DNA from: Bathynomus jamesi
Taxonomy: Eukaryota > Arthropoda > Malacostraca > Isopoda > Cirolanidae
Length of the DNA: 64,000 nt
Assembly (NCBI GenBank): GCA_023014485.1
Contig: JAJOZX010007504.1
Span: 124,001 to 188,000, forward strand
Reading direction: 5' to 3'
Part shown: piece by piece, positions 22,865-33,727 of the stretch
Layout of the letters: each line of letters starts with the position of its first letter
Numbering within the stretch: position 1 is the first letter of the stretch
Program-made: the position numbers and the translations under genes
Notes under the pieces: model-generated
What the model was told of the DNA's origin: nothing
What the model saw: the letters and a program-made list of their open reading frames with translations, nothing else
Databases searched by the model: none

Positions 22865-22874
22865 TTATGATTTC

Positions 22875-23053
22875 TATAATTTAGGTCTCAGGGGTATGGA
22901 GGCTAAAGATCACGCATCACAAATTGATCGGTATAGGTTTTATATTTTTTATTTTTGAATTTCCGATGCTAAAATGTCGATCAATATCAATCAATTTGTC
23001 ATGCGTGATCTTTACGGGGGCTCCACCCCCGTACCCCAGAGACCTAAATTATA
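22875..23053. mobile_element. Small palindromic MITE
   Basis: TATAATTTAGGTCTC at 22875 pairs with GAGACCTAAATTATA ending at 23053, and AAAGATCACGCAT pairs with ATGCGTGATCTTT further in. The 179 bp can fold into one long hairpin. No coding capacity. TSD not resolved. Confidence 0.6.
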
Positions 23054-23328
23054 CAAATGATAATGTAATAACATATTCCTGTTAGGTAAGGTTAGGTTAA
23101 TTAATACCAAAATACATTTTCCTAGTAATATTTAATGTGTTTTGCTTAGATTTTGACCTCCATTTCCCTTGAAAATGAGCCAAACTTCAAAGTACTATAA
23201 CTTTGTTGGATCTCATTTCCGATGGAAATGGGTCAGATTTGAACAAATCACATCAAATACTACTAGAAAAATGTATTTTGGTATGTAAAATGACTGAGTT
23301 ACTCAATACACATAATTACCGATAGTTT

Positions 23329-23995
23329 TTAAACCCATTTTTATTGCATGAATGGTACTAGTTTATTTCATATATATTACGTGCATTTAGGTGATAGATC
23401 CCACAGCTCAACACAAATGTTGTGGGATATAGGGAGGCAGCATCTTGGGTTAGGGGATACTCTGTCCTTACACACCCTATTTAAAGAGATTCCTCTGCCG
23501 AGCGATGCCCCCCATAGTACTGTGAGGTATTGAAAAACTCATGATCTTCACTTGCCTCACAAACACCTTTAAATGGGAGACCCAAAATGGGTGCACACAC
23601 ATTTCTACATTACTGTACAGTCTTTTCAGCCACACCTACACTTTTCCTCCTAAGTATATATATTGTAATGTATATGGTTGTAATTGTGACTTGGTCCGCA
23701 ATTAATATGGACCGTGACTTATTTTTGGTTGGCAAGGTACTGGTATTGATGGGTACCATAATGAAATTGACTGGATTCTTTGGATCTGATATATTTGCAT
23801 GTCAGTTATAAATAGATATAGAGTGTAACATATTTGTGGATAGTAGCCTATTATGACTTTGATCTTCTGGATCCAGAGAGTCTATCTTTAGTTTTAAATT
23901 GATAATTAATTTTTGTAAAAATTGGTTGTTGCCAATGTACAGGCAGTTTTTACATAGTGGAGCCACCTCGATGGGCTGAAGTGGCGTCTACTAGG
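23329..23995 (+). repeat. CR1 3' UTR, middle piece
   Basis: Matches the inverted copy at about 62790-63480 over its length, including TGTGGGATATAGGGAGGCAG and GCAGTTTTTACATAGTGGAG. The short frames inside are not genes. Confidence 0.85.
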
Positions 23996-25555
23996 CAGGG
24001 CTGCCACTGACTTAATGAAAGAAAACCCAGATCGTACACTAAAAAACCTAGATGATCCTCAAAAAAAAACCAGATCACCAATATTGGAGCACCAATACCA
24101 TTTTTTTTTTTAATTTAGTACCAAATGAAGCAATTTATTGCCAAATTGTATTTAGGGTAATTATGTATTTTATCCCACTCAGTCATTTTACACACCAAAA
24201 TACATTTTTCTAGTAGTATTTGATGTGATTTGTTCAAATATGACCTCCATTTCCGTCGGAAATGAGATCCAACAAAGTTATAGTACTTTGAAGTTTGGCT
24301 CATTTTCAAGGGAAATGGAAGTCAAAATCTAAGCAAAACACATCAAATATTACTAGGAAAATGTATTTTGGTATTAATTAACCTAACCTAACCGTGGCTA
24401 AACGAGCCTAACCCTGGCTAAACGAGCTCTCGTCTGTATCCACCACCTAATCCATAATAAGGTAATACTCTAGGCTCGTTTAGCCAGGGTTAGGCTCGTT
24501 TAGCCACGGTTAGGTTAGGTTAGGTTAATTAATACCAAAATACATTTTTCTAGTAATATTTGATGTGTTTTGCTTAGATTTTGACTTCCATTTCCCTTGA
24601 AAATGAGCCAAACTTCAAAGTACTATAACTTTGTTGGATCTCATTTCCGACGGAAATGGAGGTCATATTTGAACAAATCACATCAAATACTACTAGAAAA
24701 ATGTATTTTGGTGTGTAAAATGACAGTGTGATAAAATACATAATAACCGTATTTAGGTATATATATTCATTCAAATTTCAATGCAATTTACTATGACAAA
24801 AAATATAAATCAAGCAAAAACTGCACGCACGCGGCAATGCAGGCTAATGCCCGTCCACGACTAATGTTGTCAAATAATAAACTGCAACATGTTCGTAACA
24901 TGTTCGTTCGATTTGTCTACAATTATTCAGAGTACGCTCCAAAGTCAGTAAACAGTAAATTTATAACTGCGATTTGCTTTAAACATCATTATCGTTTTAA
25001 CAAATTTGCATTAGTATGTATAAATACTCAGAACTGAATAATTAGTAAAATTGATCAAAACGTTTAAGCAATGATTTGTTGTAACATGTTTCTAGCATGT
25101 TTATGGAATGGAATGTTTAATGGAACTCAGTTTTTCTCACATTCTTATTTATGCATTACCAAATTTAGTTAATTTCATTACCAGAATACCAAATAAATTT
25201 TTAAATACAAAATTGCTTTTTCATTACCAAATTTGCTCAGATTTCGTTATTAATAATACCAGATGGTAACCCTGGAGTCAAGAATTTTTGCCAGTTTTGC
25301 GCAACTGACATCCTCCTCACAAACTTGCAGTTTTACTGTCAGCATTTCAAAAAACGCTTTATGATATTACCAAACAAAGCGTTGTTGCATTATATTTTAT
25401 TTAGAGTGGTAAAATTCGGTACATTTTATTTGTCTGCCTTACTTTAAGCCTAAAAAACCCAGATTTCATGAAATTTTTAAAATGAAAACCAAGAAACCCA
25501 GGAAAGTGTTGAAAAACCCAGATCTGAGTGGAAAAACCTAGCAATGGCAGCCCTG
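23996..25555. mobile_element. hAT-like non-autonomous element in the CR1 3' end
   Basis: Ends CAGGGCTGCCACTGAC and, inverted, CAGGGCTGCCATTGC, in the style of hAT ends. The next layer inside repeats the words AACCCAGATC and CCTAG in inverted positions. The CR1 3' end resumes at 25556. Flanking 8-mers (CTACTAGG / GACTCTAG) share only CTAG, so the TSD is imperfect. No transposase gene; a 593 bp foldback element is inserted in it. Confidence 0.65.
24156..24748. mobile_element. Foldback element with perfect 8 bp TSD
   Basis: GTATTTAG occurs at 24148-24155 and 24749-24756. Two arms of about 270 bp (24156-24428 and 24474-24748) are inverted copies, starting GGTAATTATGTATTTTATC and ending in repeated GGCTAAACGAGC units near the centre. 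The arms share most of their sequence with 23091-23320, the right end of the 1.9 kb element. No coding capacity. Confidence 0.85.
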
Positions 25556-25772
25556 GACTCTAGTGTGCTCACTATAAAAATTTCTTATCTTCTTATGTAC
25601 GTGTAATATATAGAAATTTTCCAAAAAGATGGGGTACTTTTTCCTATTATATAATAATAAATAAATAAATAAATATAGTACAGGGTGGGCCGTAAGTTTC
25701 CATACATAGGAAAAATTAAACGTTTGTTTTTATGTTTCAGATACCCTAAGAATATGCGTTTGACGTAAGATC

Positions 25773-26372
25773 TTGTTTACTGATGAAGCAAATTTTTACG
25801 TCAATGGAGAGGTTAATCGGCAAAACATACGTTATTGGAGTAATGCTAACCCTAACTGGCTGAGTCCGACGAAGATGCAAGGTACCGGTAAAGTGATGGT
25901 GTGGGCCGGGATATGGGGTGACAGAATTATTGGACCAATTTTTGTCAGTGGAAATCTTAATGCCGAAAGGTATCTTAACATGTTGCAAGAAGAGATTTTC
26001 CCATCCCTGCTAAACGAGGAAGGTAACTTCCCAGTTTACTTCCAGCAAGATGGAGCTCCACCTCATTATGGTCTTCACGTGCGTCGGTATTTGGATCAGC
26101 AGTTTCCGGATGCTTGGATTGGTCGGCGTGGTCCTGTGGAGTGGCCTCCCAGATCCCCAGATCTCACCCCCCTTGATTTCTATCTTTGGGGGCACTTGAA
26201 GGCCATGGTGTATCAGGAAAAGATACGAGACATAAATCATCTAAAGGAACGTATCACCAACGCCATTACAAGCATAACGTCAACTGTGCTAATGCGTGTT
26301 CATCAACAGTGGGGAACACGTATTAAAATGTGTTTTCAAAACAATGGCAACCATGTAGAGCATATTATATAA
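25773..26372 (+). pseudogene. Mariner-type transposase, catalytic half
   Basis: About 199 codons without the N-terminal helix-turn-helix domains; the frame opens at a TTG just before the first catalytic Asp. Motifs: FTDEANFYV (first Asp), [22 protein letters not shown] (second Asp), then [14 protein letters not shown]. From the second Asp, 36 residues precede the Asp of SPDL and 41 precede the Asp of PLDF, so the catalytic spacing fits DD41D (rosa-like) relatives of Tc1/mariner or possibly DD36-37D. The N-terminal portion is missing between about 25745 and 25773. Confidence 0.85.
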
Positions 26373-26420
26373 ATGAAAATGGTTGTCCATAACAAAATGT
26401 TTATTTTTCCTATGTATGGT

Positions 26421-27097
26421 ATGGAAAACTAATGAGTGGGTAGTTGGGAGGTAACGAAAATGGTTCACTGAGTAGGTAGGTAGTTAATCTAACAATCATT
26501 AAATTCCTTTTATGTCAATAACTGGGTGGATGAAACCAATTGGTTGCTCACCAGAGTTATTCTCCACACTAGTATGTATATACTGTGTGGGAGGAGCGTG
26601 CTCGGTAATAAGGATACATTACCGCTCAACCAACCGAGGAATAAACCAAGACAACGCTGGTACGAGAAGCCCCGCGAAGAGGAGAACAAAGAGGAGAACG
26701 AAAACGAAGAACGGGGCGAGAGGACGTACCAGCAAAGTGTGCTCTCGAAAACATAACCGGAGAAGGGAGACACTCCGATAACAAAAAGTAAGTGACTAAT
26801 TGAGTTTTTACACCAAAGTTAATCTCATTAAATTAAGCTGGGTCAGACAAGTTAGGCCTACATTGTGGCCTAAGACCCAGCATCAACTCATAGCTTAACA
26901 AAGGTGAAGGTAGATTGCCCTAACCTAATTCTTGTGAGGAATCCTACTGTGGACCTCAATTTATCTGCCCGCTCTGGACCATTTCCGGAATCTCTAGGCT
27001 GACCCCTCTAGGCTAGACTTGATCTACTCTATAGTATAGACTGGAGATATAAGGGGTGGGTTAATTGTGGACCAATTCATACAGAGCATTTTTCGCA
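26421..27097 (+). repeat. BEL-B 5' LTR
   Basis: Nearly identical to 32913-33589. Starts TATGGAAAACT (TG two bases in) and ends TTTTTCGCA. Plus-strand frames of Arg/Glu-rich residues here are shared with the other LTR and are not genes. Confidence 0.92.
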
Positions 27098-27603
27098 TTG
27101 GTGGTCCGTGTGTGGGGAATTTACAAACCTTAACCTTACTTAACAAAAAATTGCAGAATTAGGCTAAATAGCCTAAGTCTAGCCTAAGCCTAAGCTAATC
27201 AAGCCTAATTAGGTCTACAACCTAGGGCCTAACTAGGAAACATTTACATTAAAGGAGTCTCATTCTCTTATAAGCTTAGACCTGAGTGACATAAGTACTT
27301 GGGGGGGATTAAACCAAATTTAAACTTGACTCTTTTGTCTGTGCTCTCTCTTCTCTGGTAATTTCTTCTTGTCCTATATTTCATTACGATCCCCAGTTAA
27401 ACAACATTAGTGAACAAGCATTTAAAATGCATACAACTCCAAGCATCCAATTCTTCTTTTAAGGAAGAATCACTCAACAGATTTTTTCAACAGGCACATG
27501 CATTCCTTGCAATCTGTGTGTATATATATGTATATATACACTGTACTCTTTACATGTGCCACAAATACACTCAACCTATCTGAACATAAGCAAGGATTGC
27601 ATG

Positions 27604-28070
27604 GGTTACTCAATGAGGGTCTTATGGCCTATCTTGGCCATGGGCCAAACAATGAGCCTTGGTCTTGTGGCCTACCTTGGCCATGGGCCAAACAATGAGC
27701 CTTGGTCTTGTGGCCTACCTTGGCCATGGGCCAAACAATGAGCCTTGGTCTTGTGGCCTACCTTGGCCATGGGCCAAACAATAAAGGTCTTATGGCCTAC
27801 CTCAGCCATGGGCCAAAACAATTGAACCTTGGTCTTGTGGCTTATTGTGGCCATGGGCCAAACATTAAATGTCTTATGGCCTACCTTGGCCATGGGCTAA
27901 ACATTGTCTTATGGCCTACCTTGGCCATAGGGAAAACTATTACAAGGGTCTTATGGCCTACCTTGGCCATAGGGAAAACTATTACAAGGGTCTTATGGCC
28001 TACCTTGGCCATAAGGAAAACTATTACAAGGGTCTTATGGCCTCCCTTGGCCAGAGACCAAACAATACAA
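27604..28070 (+). repeat. Minisatellite of about 11 units of 40-47 bp inside BEL-B
   Basis: Each unit contains CTTATGGCCTACCTTGGCCA or a close variant followed by a spacer such as GGGCCAAACAATGAG. The last three units share the spacer GAAAACTATTACAAGGG, showing local homogenisation. Three reading frames on each strand stay open through the array only because of its period; they are not taken as genes. Confidence 0.9.
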
Positions 28071-28198
28071 AATAAGACCCAGACTGGATAAACCAAAGAC
28101 TGTTCCCAGAGACCAACTAGCTACAGCCAAACAGACAAAACTTGATACTGTAGAATCAAATGTGACCAACTATAAAACACGAACACCTACATTACAGA

Positions 28199-28500
28199 AC
28201 TTTAATGTAACTGCTGCCTAAACTTATACACCATATTGCAAATTTTGTGCAAGTAATGAACACAGTAGTACTGGGTGTGACAAATATTCAGATTTTAACC
28301 AAAGGGTTAAAAGATGTGAACAGTTGAACCTGTGTAAAAAGTGTACTGGCCAGGGACATTATAAGAAAGACTGTAAATCTAGGTTAAGATTCAAGTGTAA
28401 GTTTTGTAAAAGTTTACGACATGTCTCATCAATGTGTGATTCACCAAAGTGTCCAAACAATAGTACTCAAACTCAAAATACCTCCCCCAAACAAAGGTAA
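28199..28500 (+). pseudogene. BEL-B gag zinc-knuckle end
   Basis: Reads YCKFCASNEHSSTGC, LCKKCTGQGHYKKDC and CKFCKSLRHVSSMC, matching the BEL-A Gag C-terminus at 14106-14387, and ends at a TAA near 28500. The helical part of Gag that should precede it is missing; the minisatellite lies there. Confidence 0.75.
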
Positions 28501-28583
28501 TCAAGAAAATGCCACTTTCATGGGACATTCTGCTTGTTCAAACAATGTAACAAGAAACACAGATTCTTTTACCAACTATTACT

Positions 28584-29093
28584 TTGGACTTAGTGAATAG
28601 TGAGGGTAGTACCACTCCAGTGAGATGTCTTATAGACTGTTGTTCTCAACAAACATTTGTTTCAAAAAATGTAGTTAATAAATTGGGTTTGACACCAAAC
28701 CCGAATGAACAAAATCTCAATATTGCATCCTTTGTTAAGGATAACTCGGACAAAAATAGCTATAAGACAATTGACCTGGAACTACATTTAGGAAGTAAAT
28801 TCAAGAAAATTGAAGCAGTTATTATTTCTAAAGTAGGACAAAACAAACTGGTTATACCCAAACTAGAACAAACCATAAATCATTTGGGAAAACACTACAA
28901 AATAGCTGATAGACATATCACTAACAACACAGTAGCTAACATTGAAATGCTAATAGGGGCAGATTATATTAATCTTATTCATAAGGGCATAGTAGAGATA
29001 GGTAATGGTATAGCTATTCAGACTCCATCAGGGATAGCCCCTTTGGGTGACCTATCAGACTACAACCTAGACCTAAACCAAAACAGTTCATGA
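28584..29093 (+). CDS. BEL-B aspartic protease
   Basis: 169 codons with VRCLIDCCSQQTFVSKNVV as active site region and MLIGADYINLIHKG near the end, collinear with the BEL-A protease. Ends in a TGA 12 bases before the pol frame, so it is separated from gag (stop near 28500) and pol by stops or frameshifts. The domain itself looks complete. Confidence 0.75.
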   Translation: MDLVNSEGSTTPVRCLIDCCSQQTFVSKNVVNKLGLTPNPNEQNLNIASFVKDNSDKNSYKTIDLELHLGSKFKKIEAVIISKVGQNKLVIPKLEQTINHLGKHYKIADRHITNNTVANIEMLIGADYINLIHKGIVEIGNGIAIQTPSGIAPLGDLSDYNLDLNQNSS

Positions 29094-29105
29094 CCAACAA
29101 ATACT

Positions 29106-30530
29106 ATGTGCCTCAACTCAGTCCTACATAACACCTGTAAGAATAGCAACACTTTGAATAATATTATCTCAACTGAGAACATTAATTCATCATTATCAAA
29201 TGAAACTTTGGATGAGGCAATTCAAACTTTATGGTTGCTAGAATCTGTGGGTATATATGACACAAATCAAACTTCAGAAGATCAGTTAATGGTAGAAAGA
29301 TTTGAAGACACCATTCAGTGCAAAGACAATAGTTATTTTGTTGAGTTACCTTGGAAAATAAATTGTCCAACTTTAAGAGACAATCTCAAAGTAGCTAAAG
29401 GACATTTATATAAAGTAATGAAAAAACTCAGACAAGATAATAATATTGTAAAGTACAGTGATGTCTTCAAAGAACAGCTACAGAAAGGCTTCATTGAAGA
29501 AGTAACAAATAACCCTTTTAAAAAAGATGGTTGTCATTATTTAACCCACAGGGGGGTTTATCGACAAGATGCCCCAACAACAAAACTCAGAGTAGTATAT
29601 AACTGTAGCCTCAAAGACAGTGATAAACACAGTTTGAATGATTGCTTGATTGAGGGTCCTAATCTCATTTCTGACCTTGTGAAGATCTTACTGAGGTTCA
29701 GGTTAGACAAATATGCTGTACAAAGTGACATTTCAAAGGCATTTTTGAGAATAAATCTTAAAAATGAATATGATAAGAACCAACTAAGGTTCTTATGGTT
29801 CAAGGATCCATTTGATTTGAATAAAGGGTTCATAACCTATAGATTTAATGTTGTGTTGTTTGGAGCCAATTGCTCACCTAGCCTATTAGCATTGACAATT
29901 AGACATCATTTAAACCAGTTTAATAACTCTCTAACATTGAACTTCCTTAAGGAACATTTTTACGTAGACAATCTAATAGGCTCAACGACAACAAAATCTG
30001 AATTATCTGAAGTCTATGAACACTCTCAAAACATTATGCAACAAGGTAACTTTGAACTTAGAGAGTGGATTTCAAATGATGAGGATTTAAACAAAAAGAT
30101 TTTAAAGGATAATAATGGTCTTACTGAGCCATCAGACAGAGTTAAAACTTTAGGTATGAACTGGTATTTGGATGCAACTTCTAACAGTCATGATTCAATC
30201 TGTACTAAAGGTTTTAAACTTGATGAGGAAGCAAATACTAAAAGACAAATATTATCAGAGGCTTCCAAAATTTTTGATCCTATGGGTCTATTCCTGCCTT
30301 CAACAATAAAATCAAAGATTCTCCTCCAAGAAATTTGGAGGACAAATGTTGGGTGGGATGATCCAATAACAAATGAAAATCAAAAATCTTGGAAGAAGTT
30401 AGCTACTGATTTAACAAAAGTGCAGAACATTAAAATTCAAAGGTGCTGTGGGTTAGGGATAAGCCCCAGAGGCTTCATGTGTTTGCTGATACAAGCACAC
30501 AAGCTTATGGGTGCTGTGCGTATCTTGTAA
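29106..30530 (+). pseudogene. BEL-B reverse transcriptase
   Basis: 474 codons: LWLLESVGIY near residue 40, LRVVYNCSLKDS near 160, VQSDISKAFLRI (catalytic Asp) near 200, NVVLFGANCSPS near 250, and FYVDNLIGS near 285. As in BEL-A the second Asp of YVDD is Asn. The frame shifts at about 30445-30470 into the RNase H frame, which begins at 30443. Synthesises cDNA from the element RNA in an intact element. Confidence 0.88.
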
Positions 30531-32014
30531 GCCCTACAGAAAGTCATCTAATTTATGCAAAAGGGAAAGTTGCACCTCTCAAACCTACCCGAACCATACC
30601 TCAATTGGAACTATTGGCTGCTACATTAGCCATTAAAACCATTTCATTGCTTAAGGATGCTTACTATGATGTGTTCATAACTAATATCCACGTCTGGCTT
30701 GACAGTCAGATTTGTCTTGCCTGGATACGGAATGATAGCATTAATAGTAAGAATATCTTTGTAAGAAATAGGCTAAAAGAAATAGCTGACGCTAATGAAA
30801 GCCTACAAGTAAACTTTCACTATGTTCCAACTAAACAGAATCCAGCAGACTTTCTGACCAGAGGTTTATCCTACAAGTTGTTGAAGTCAAACAAAACTTG
30901 GTTTATGGGACCTAAGTGGCTCTGTAATACAGACCAATGGCCTGTGGAACAAGTTAACTTGACATTAAATTTAATCTTTTCAAATGAAAAGGTTGAACCA
31001 ATCACTAATTATGAAAAGTATTCTGATTTCAACAAACTTGTTAGGGTGACAGCCTACTGTTTGAGGTTTGCTCACAACTGTTTAGCTACAATTAACAAAC
31101 AGCTAAATAAAAATAATCATAATTATACAGAGGTTGCAACCCAATACTGGATAGGCCAAGCCCAACAAAAAGAGTACAATAAAGAGTTAGAATTCTTAAC
31201 TAATGGGAAACAAACAAAAGAACCTGTACCATCAGTAGTTGTGGATCTAAACTTGTTCAGGGATGAGGAAGGCCTTCTAAGGTGTAAAGGGAGATTAGAC
31301 AAATCAAAACTGTCATACAAAAACAAAAATCCAATCCTTTTACCTAGATTTAGCTATTTGACAACATTAATCATCAGAAAAATACACAATGATGTATATC
31401 ATATGGGGGTACCACAGACACTAACTACATTAAGAAAAACTTATTGGATACCCAAGGGAAGGATCACTGTTAAAACAGTCCTGAGTGAGTGTGTCACATG
31501 TAGGCGTATTCATGCTAGGCCCTATAGGAAACCAAATCCTCCTGCTTTGCCAGAGGAGAGAGTTACTCTCAACAGACCCTTTGAGACTGTAGGCATTGAC
31601 TATACAGGAGCATTGACTGTAGGGGTGGGTGACACGGAACAAAAAATGTACATTGTACTGTTTACATGTGCAGCCTCACGAGCTGTTTATTTGGATGTTG
31701 TGGAGGACCTAACAGCAGAATCTTTTGTTGCTGTCTTTAAGAGATTCTGTGCACGACATTCAGTACCCAAGACAGTTTGGACTGACAATGCTACATATTT
31801 CAAAGCTGGTGAACAAGTCATCCACGACTTGTTAAGCAATGAAATCACACAATTATATATACAAAATAAAACATTAAAGTGGAAGTATATTCCGGTTGCC
31901 TCTCCTTGGTATGGTTCTATCTGGGAGAGGAATATACAAACAGTAAAGAATTGCTTGAAGAAAGCAATTGGCAAAAAACAGATACACTTATTTGGGTTAC
32001 TCACTCCTGGCTGA
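30443..32014 (+). pseudogene. BEL-B RNase H and integrase
   Basis: 523 codons continuing pol after a one-base frameshift. RNase H: VFADTSTQAYGCCAYLV and VWLDSQICLAWI, then KQNPADFLTRGL. Integrase: YHMGVPQTLTTLRKTYWIP and CVTCRRIH (zinc-binding), VGIDYTGALTVG (Asp), WTDNATYFKAG (Asp), and WYGSIWERNIQTVKN (Glu). The frame ends at 32014 just after the core; the remaining integrase is in other frames to about 32676. The catalytic residues of integrase are all present. Confidence 0.88.
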
Positions 32015-32676
32015 GATTGAGAACATCATTAACAATAGGCCACTCACTTATGTGAGTGACAACATAATGACCCAGAACCATTAACTCCAAATCATTTGAT
32101 TCGGGGAGAACAAGTTAGTCTCCTGCCGGACTACAAGATACTCTTCAGAAGACCCAAACTGGACTCAACGACATGATGAGCTCCAGACTAAGTTACAACA
32201 TTTAACTAGAGTTAAAGCTCATTTCATTAAACAGTGGAAAACTGAGTACTTGATGGTCTAAGGGAGAGACATAAACAAATGACTAAGAAGGATTGTCTGA
32301 CACAATTAAGGTAGGGGACTTGTCTCATACATGACAGTACTCCAAGACAATACTGGCCTCTGGCTAGAGTTTCAGAACTCAGACCAGGGGCAGACGGGGT
32401 AACAAGAGTGGTCAAATTAAGGACTTCAACGGGTGACACAACAAGAGACATTTCTCTTTTGTACCCTTTAGAGTCTGGACCCAAAACAATGGACTTTGGA
32501 GAACCTTCTCCACTGACAGTAACAACTGGAGACACTGAACTTCCAGTAACTATTCCTTTGACAGTAGGAGTGGTAACGCATCCTACTACAACATTGACAG
32601 ACACAAGACCTCAGCGACAAACAGCATTAAAGGCGCGACTATTTTTACAACAAAAAATAGATGCTGGGGAATTGTA
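32015..32676 (+). pseudogene. BEL-B integrase C-terminal region in pieces
   Basis: Short frames carry INNRPLTYVSDN and further on PRQYWPLARV-like residues (near 32340-32370) and a VVKLRTSTGDTTRDI segment (32408 onward), as in the BEL/Pao C-terminal module. At least two frameshifts. The frame from 32408 ends at 32677 in QQKIDAGEL. Confidence 0.6.
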
Positions 32677-32912
32677 ATTTTATCTTCTAACTTTCATTTT
32701 TCTTTTCTTATGGTAAAGACCATAGACAGTTTCATCCTATGGATGTATATTTTATCTTCTAATTAAATGCTACACCTTCTCCATGAGAAGGTGAGGATAG
32801 GCACTGTTAATCAGATTAACAGGCATTTACAGTTAAATAGTTAGCTAGTCTACACTCAGACAAAAATTGGTGACAATGACACCAAAATTTTTATCTCCCG
32901 GGGCCCCCAGTA

Positions 32913-33589
32913 TATGGAAAACTGATGAGTGGGTAGTTGGGAGGTAACGAAAATGGTTCACTGAGTAGGTAGGTAGTTAATCTAACAATCATTAAATTCC
33001 TTTTATGTCAATAACTGGGTGGATGAAACCAATTGGTTGCTCACCAGAGTTATTCTCCACACTAGTATTTATATACTGTGTGGGAGGAGCGTGCTCGGTA
33101 ATAAGGATACATTACCGCTCAACCAACCGAGGAATAAACCAAGACAACGCTGGTACGAGAAGCCCCGCGAAGAGGAGAACAAAGGGAGAACGAAAACGAA
33201 GAACGGGGCGAGAGGACGTACCAGCAAAGTGCGCTCTCGAAAACATAACCGGAGAAGGGAGACACTCCGATAACAAAAAGTAAGTGACTAATTGAGTTTT
33301 TACACCAAAGTTAATCTCATTAAATTAAGCTGGGTCAGACAAGTTAGGCCTACATTGTGGCCTAAGACCCAGCATCAACTCATAGCTTAACAAAGGTGAA
33401 GGTAGATTGCCCTAACCTAATTCTTGTGAGGAATCCTACTGTGGACCTCAATTTATCTGCCCGCTCTGGACCATTTCCGGAATCTCTAGGCTGACCCCTC
33501 TAGGCTAGACTTGATCTACTCTATAGTATAGACTGGAGATATAAGGGGTGGGTTAATTGTGGACCAATTCATACAGAGCATTTTTCGCA
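32913..33589 (+). repeat. BEL-B 3' LTR
   Basis: Partner of 26421-27097. Preceded by CCGGGGCCCCCAG, an unusual place for a polypurine tract. Confidence 0.92.
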
Positions 33590-33613
33590 TATGGAAACTT
33601 ACGGCCCACCCTG

Positions 33614-33727
33614 TATATTAGGGTGGGGTGGAACGCAATTCTTTGTGGAATACTTATTTGTTTCACCTATAATTTGCTGTATTGGGTTTTATAGATGACA
33701 AAGTGATATAAAAGAAAAATCAATTTT
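33614..33727. other. Short host sequence between mariner and the hAT-A nest
   Basis: About 114 bases of flanking DNA with no recognisable feature; it holds the hAT-A target site at its right edge. Confidence 0.5.

Larger units (their letters stand above)
21430..23320. mobile_element. 1.9 kb element with 8 bp TSD and GGTAATTATG-type ends
   Basis: GATAGTTT is duplicated at 21422-21429 and 23321-23328, and the uninterrupted CR1 copy elsewhere confirms the empty site. The right end reads, inverted, GGTAATTATGTGTATTGAG; the left end GGTTAATATGAG is a diverged partner. The right 230 bp (23091-23320) are the same repeat that forms both arms of the foldback at 24156-24748. An 8 bp TSD fits hAT, P or Merlin-type elements; the ends do not look like hAT. 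It has itself received the CACTG element and possibly a small palindromic element. Confidence 0.75.
21008..25597 (+). mobile_element. CR1-type LINE, 5'-truncated and split by two insertions
   Basis: Pieces 21008-21429, 23329-23995 and 25556-25597 together match the inverted copy at 62747-63940. The first piece encodes the reverse-transcriptase C-terminus, the second the 3' UTR, and the last ends in TTCTTATCTTCTTATG, two copies of an octamer. Octamer tandem repeats at the 3' end, instead of poly(A), are typical of CR1 elements. The intact copy shows that the two insertions at 21430-23320 and 23996-25555 are additions. Confidence 0.85.
26421..33589 (+). mobile_element. BEL-B: young BEL/Pao retrotransposon lacking most of gag
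   Basis: LTRs of about 677 bp at 26421-27097 and 32913-33589 differ at only about five positions by eye. TATGG is duplicated at 26416-26420 and 33590-33594; removing the element with one TATGG restores the mariner terminal repeat exactly. TTGGTGGTCCGTGTGTGGGG after the 5' LTR is a plausible primer-binding site. The interior has a minisatellite, zinc knuckles, protease and pol. It is a close relative of BEL-A. Confidence 0.92.
25681..33613 (+). mobile_element. Tc1/mariner element, internally deleted and carrying BEL-B
   Basis: The left end CAGGGTGGGCCGTAAGTTTC starts after TA at 25679-25680. The matching right end finishes at 33613 before TA. BEL-B is inserted inside the right terminal repeat, so that the repeat is divided into 26401-26420 and 33590-33613. 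Without BEL-B the element is about 0.77 kb; the N-terminal half of the transposase and the catalytic start are shortened. Confidence 0.9.

Noticed and set aside
26510..26781. Arg/Lys-rich frames repeated at 33005-33283
   Set aside because: Identical because they are the two BEL-B LTRs; they differ by frame after a one-base indel and have no start context.
27604..28070. CRISPR array
   Set aside because: Units vary in length and the spacers are homologous to one another; it is a minisatellite within a retrotransposon in animal DNA.
27498..28096. Repetitive frames on both strands (GHGPNNEPWSCGLPWPWAKQ type)
   Set aside because: All arise from the minisatellite in BEL-B; six open frames over one array are not evidence for a protein.
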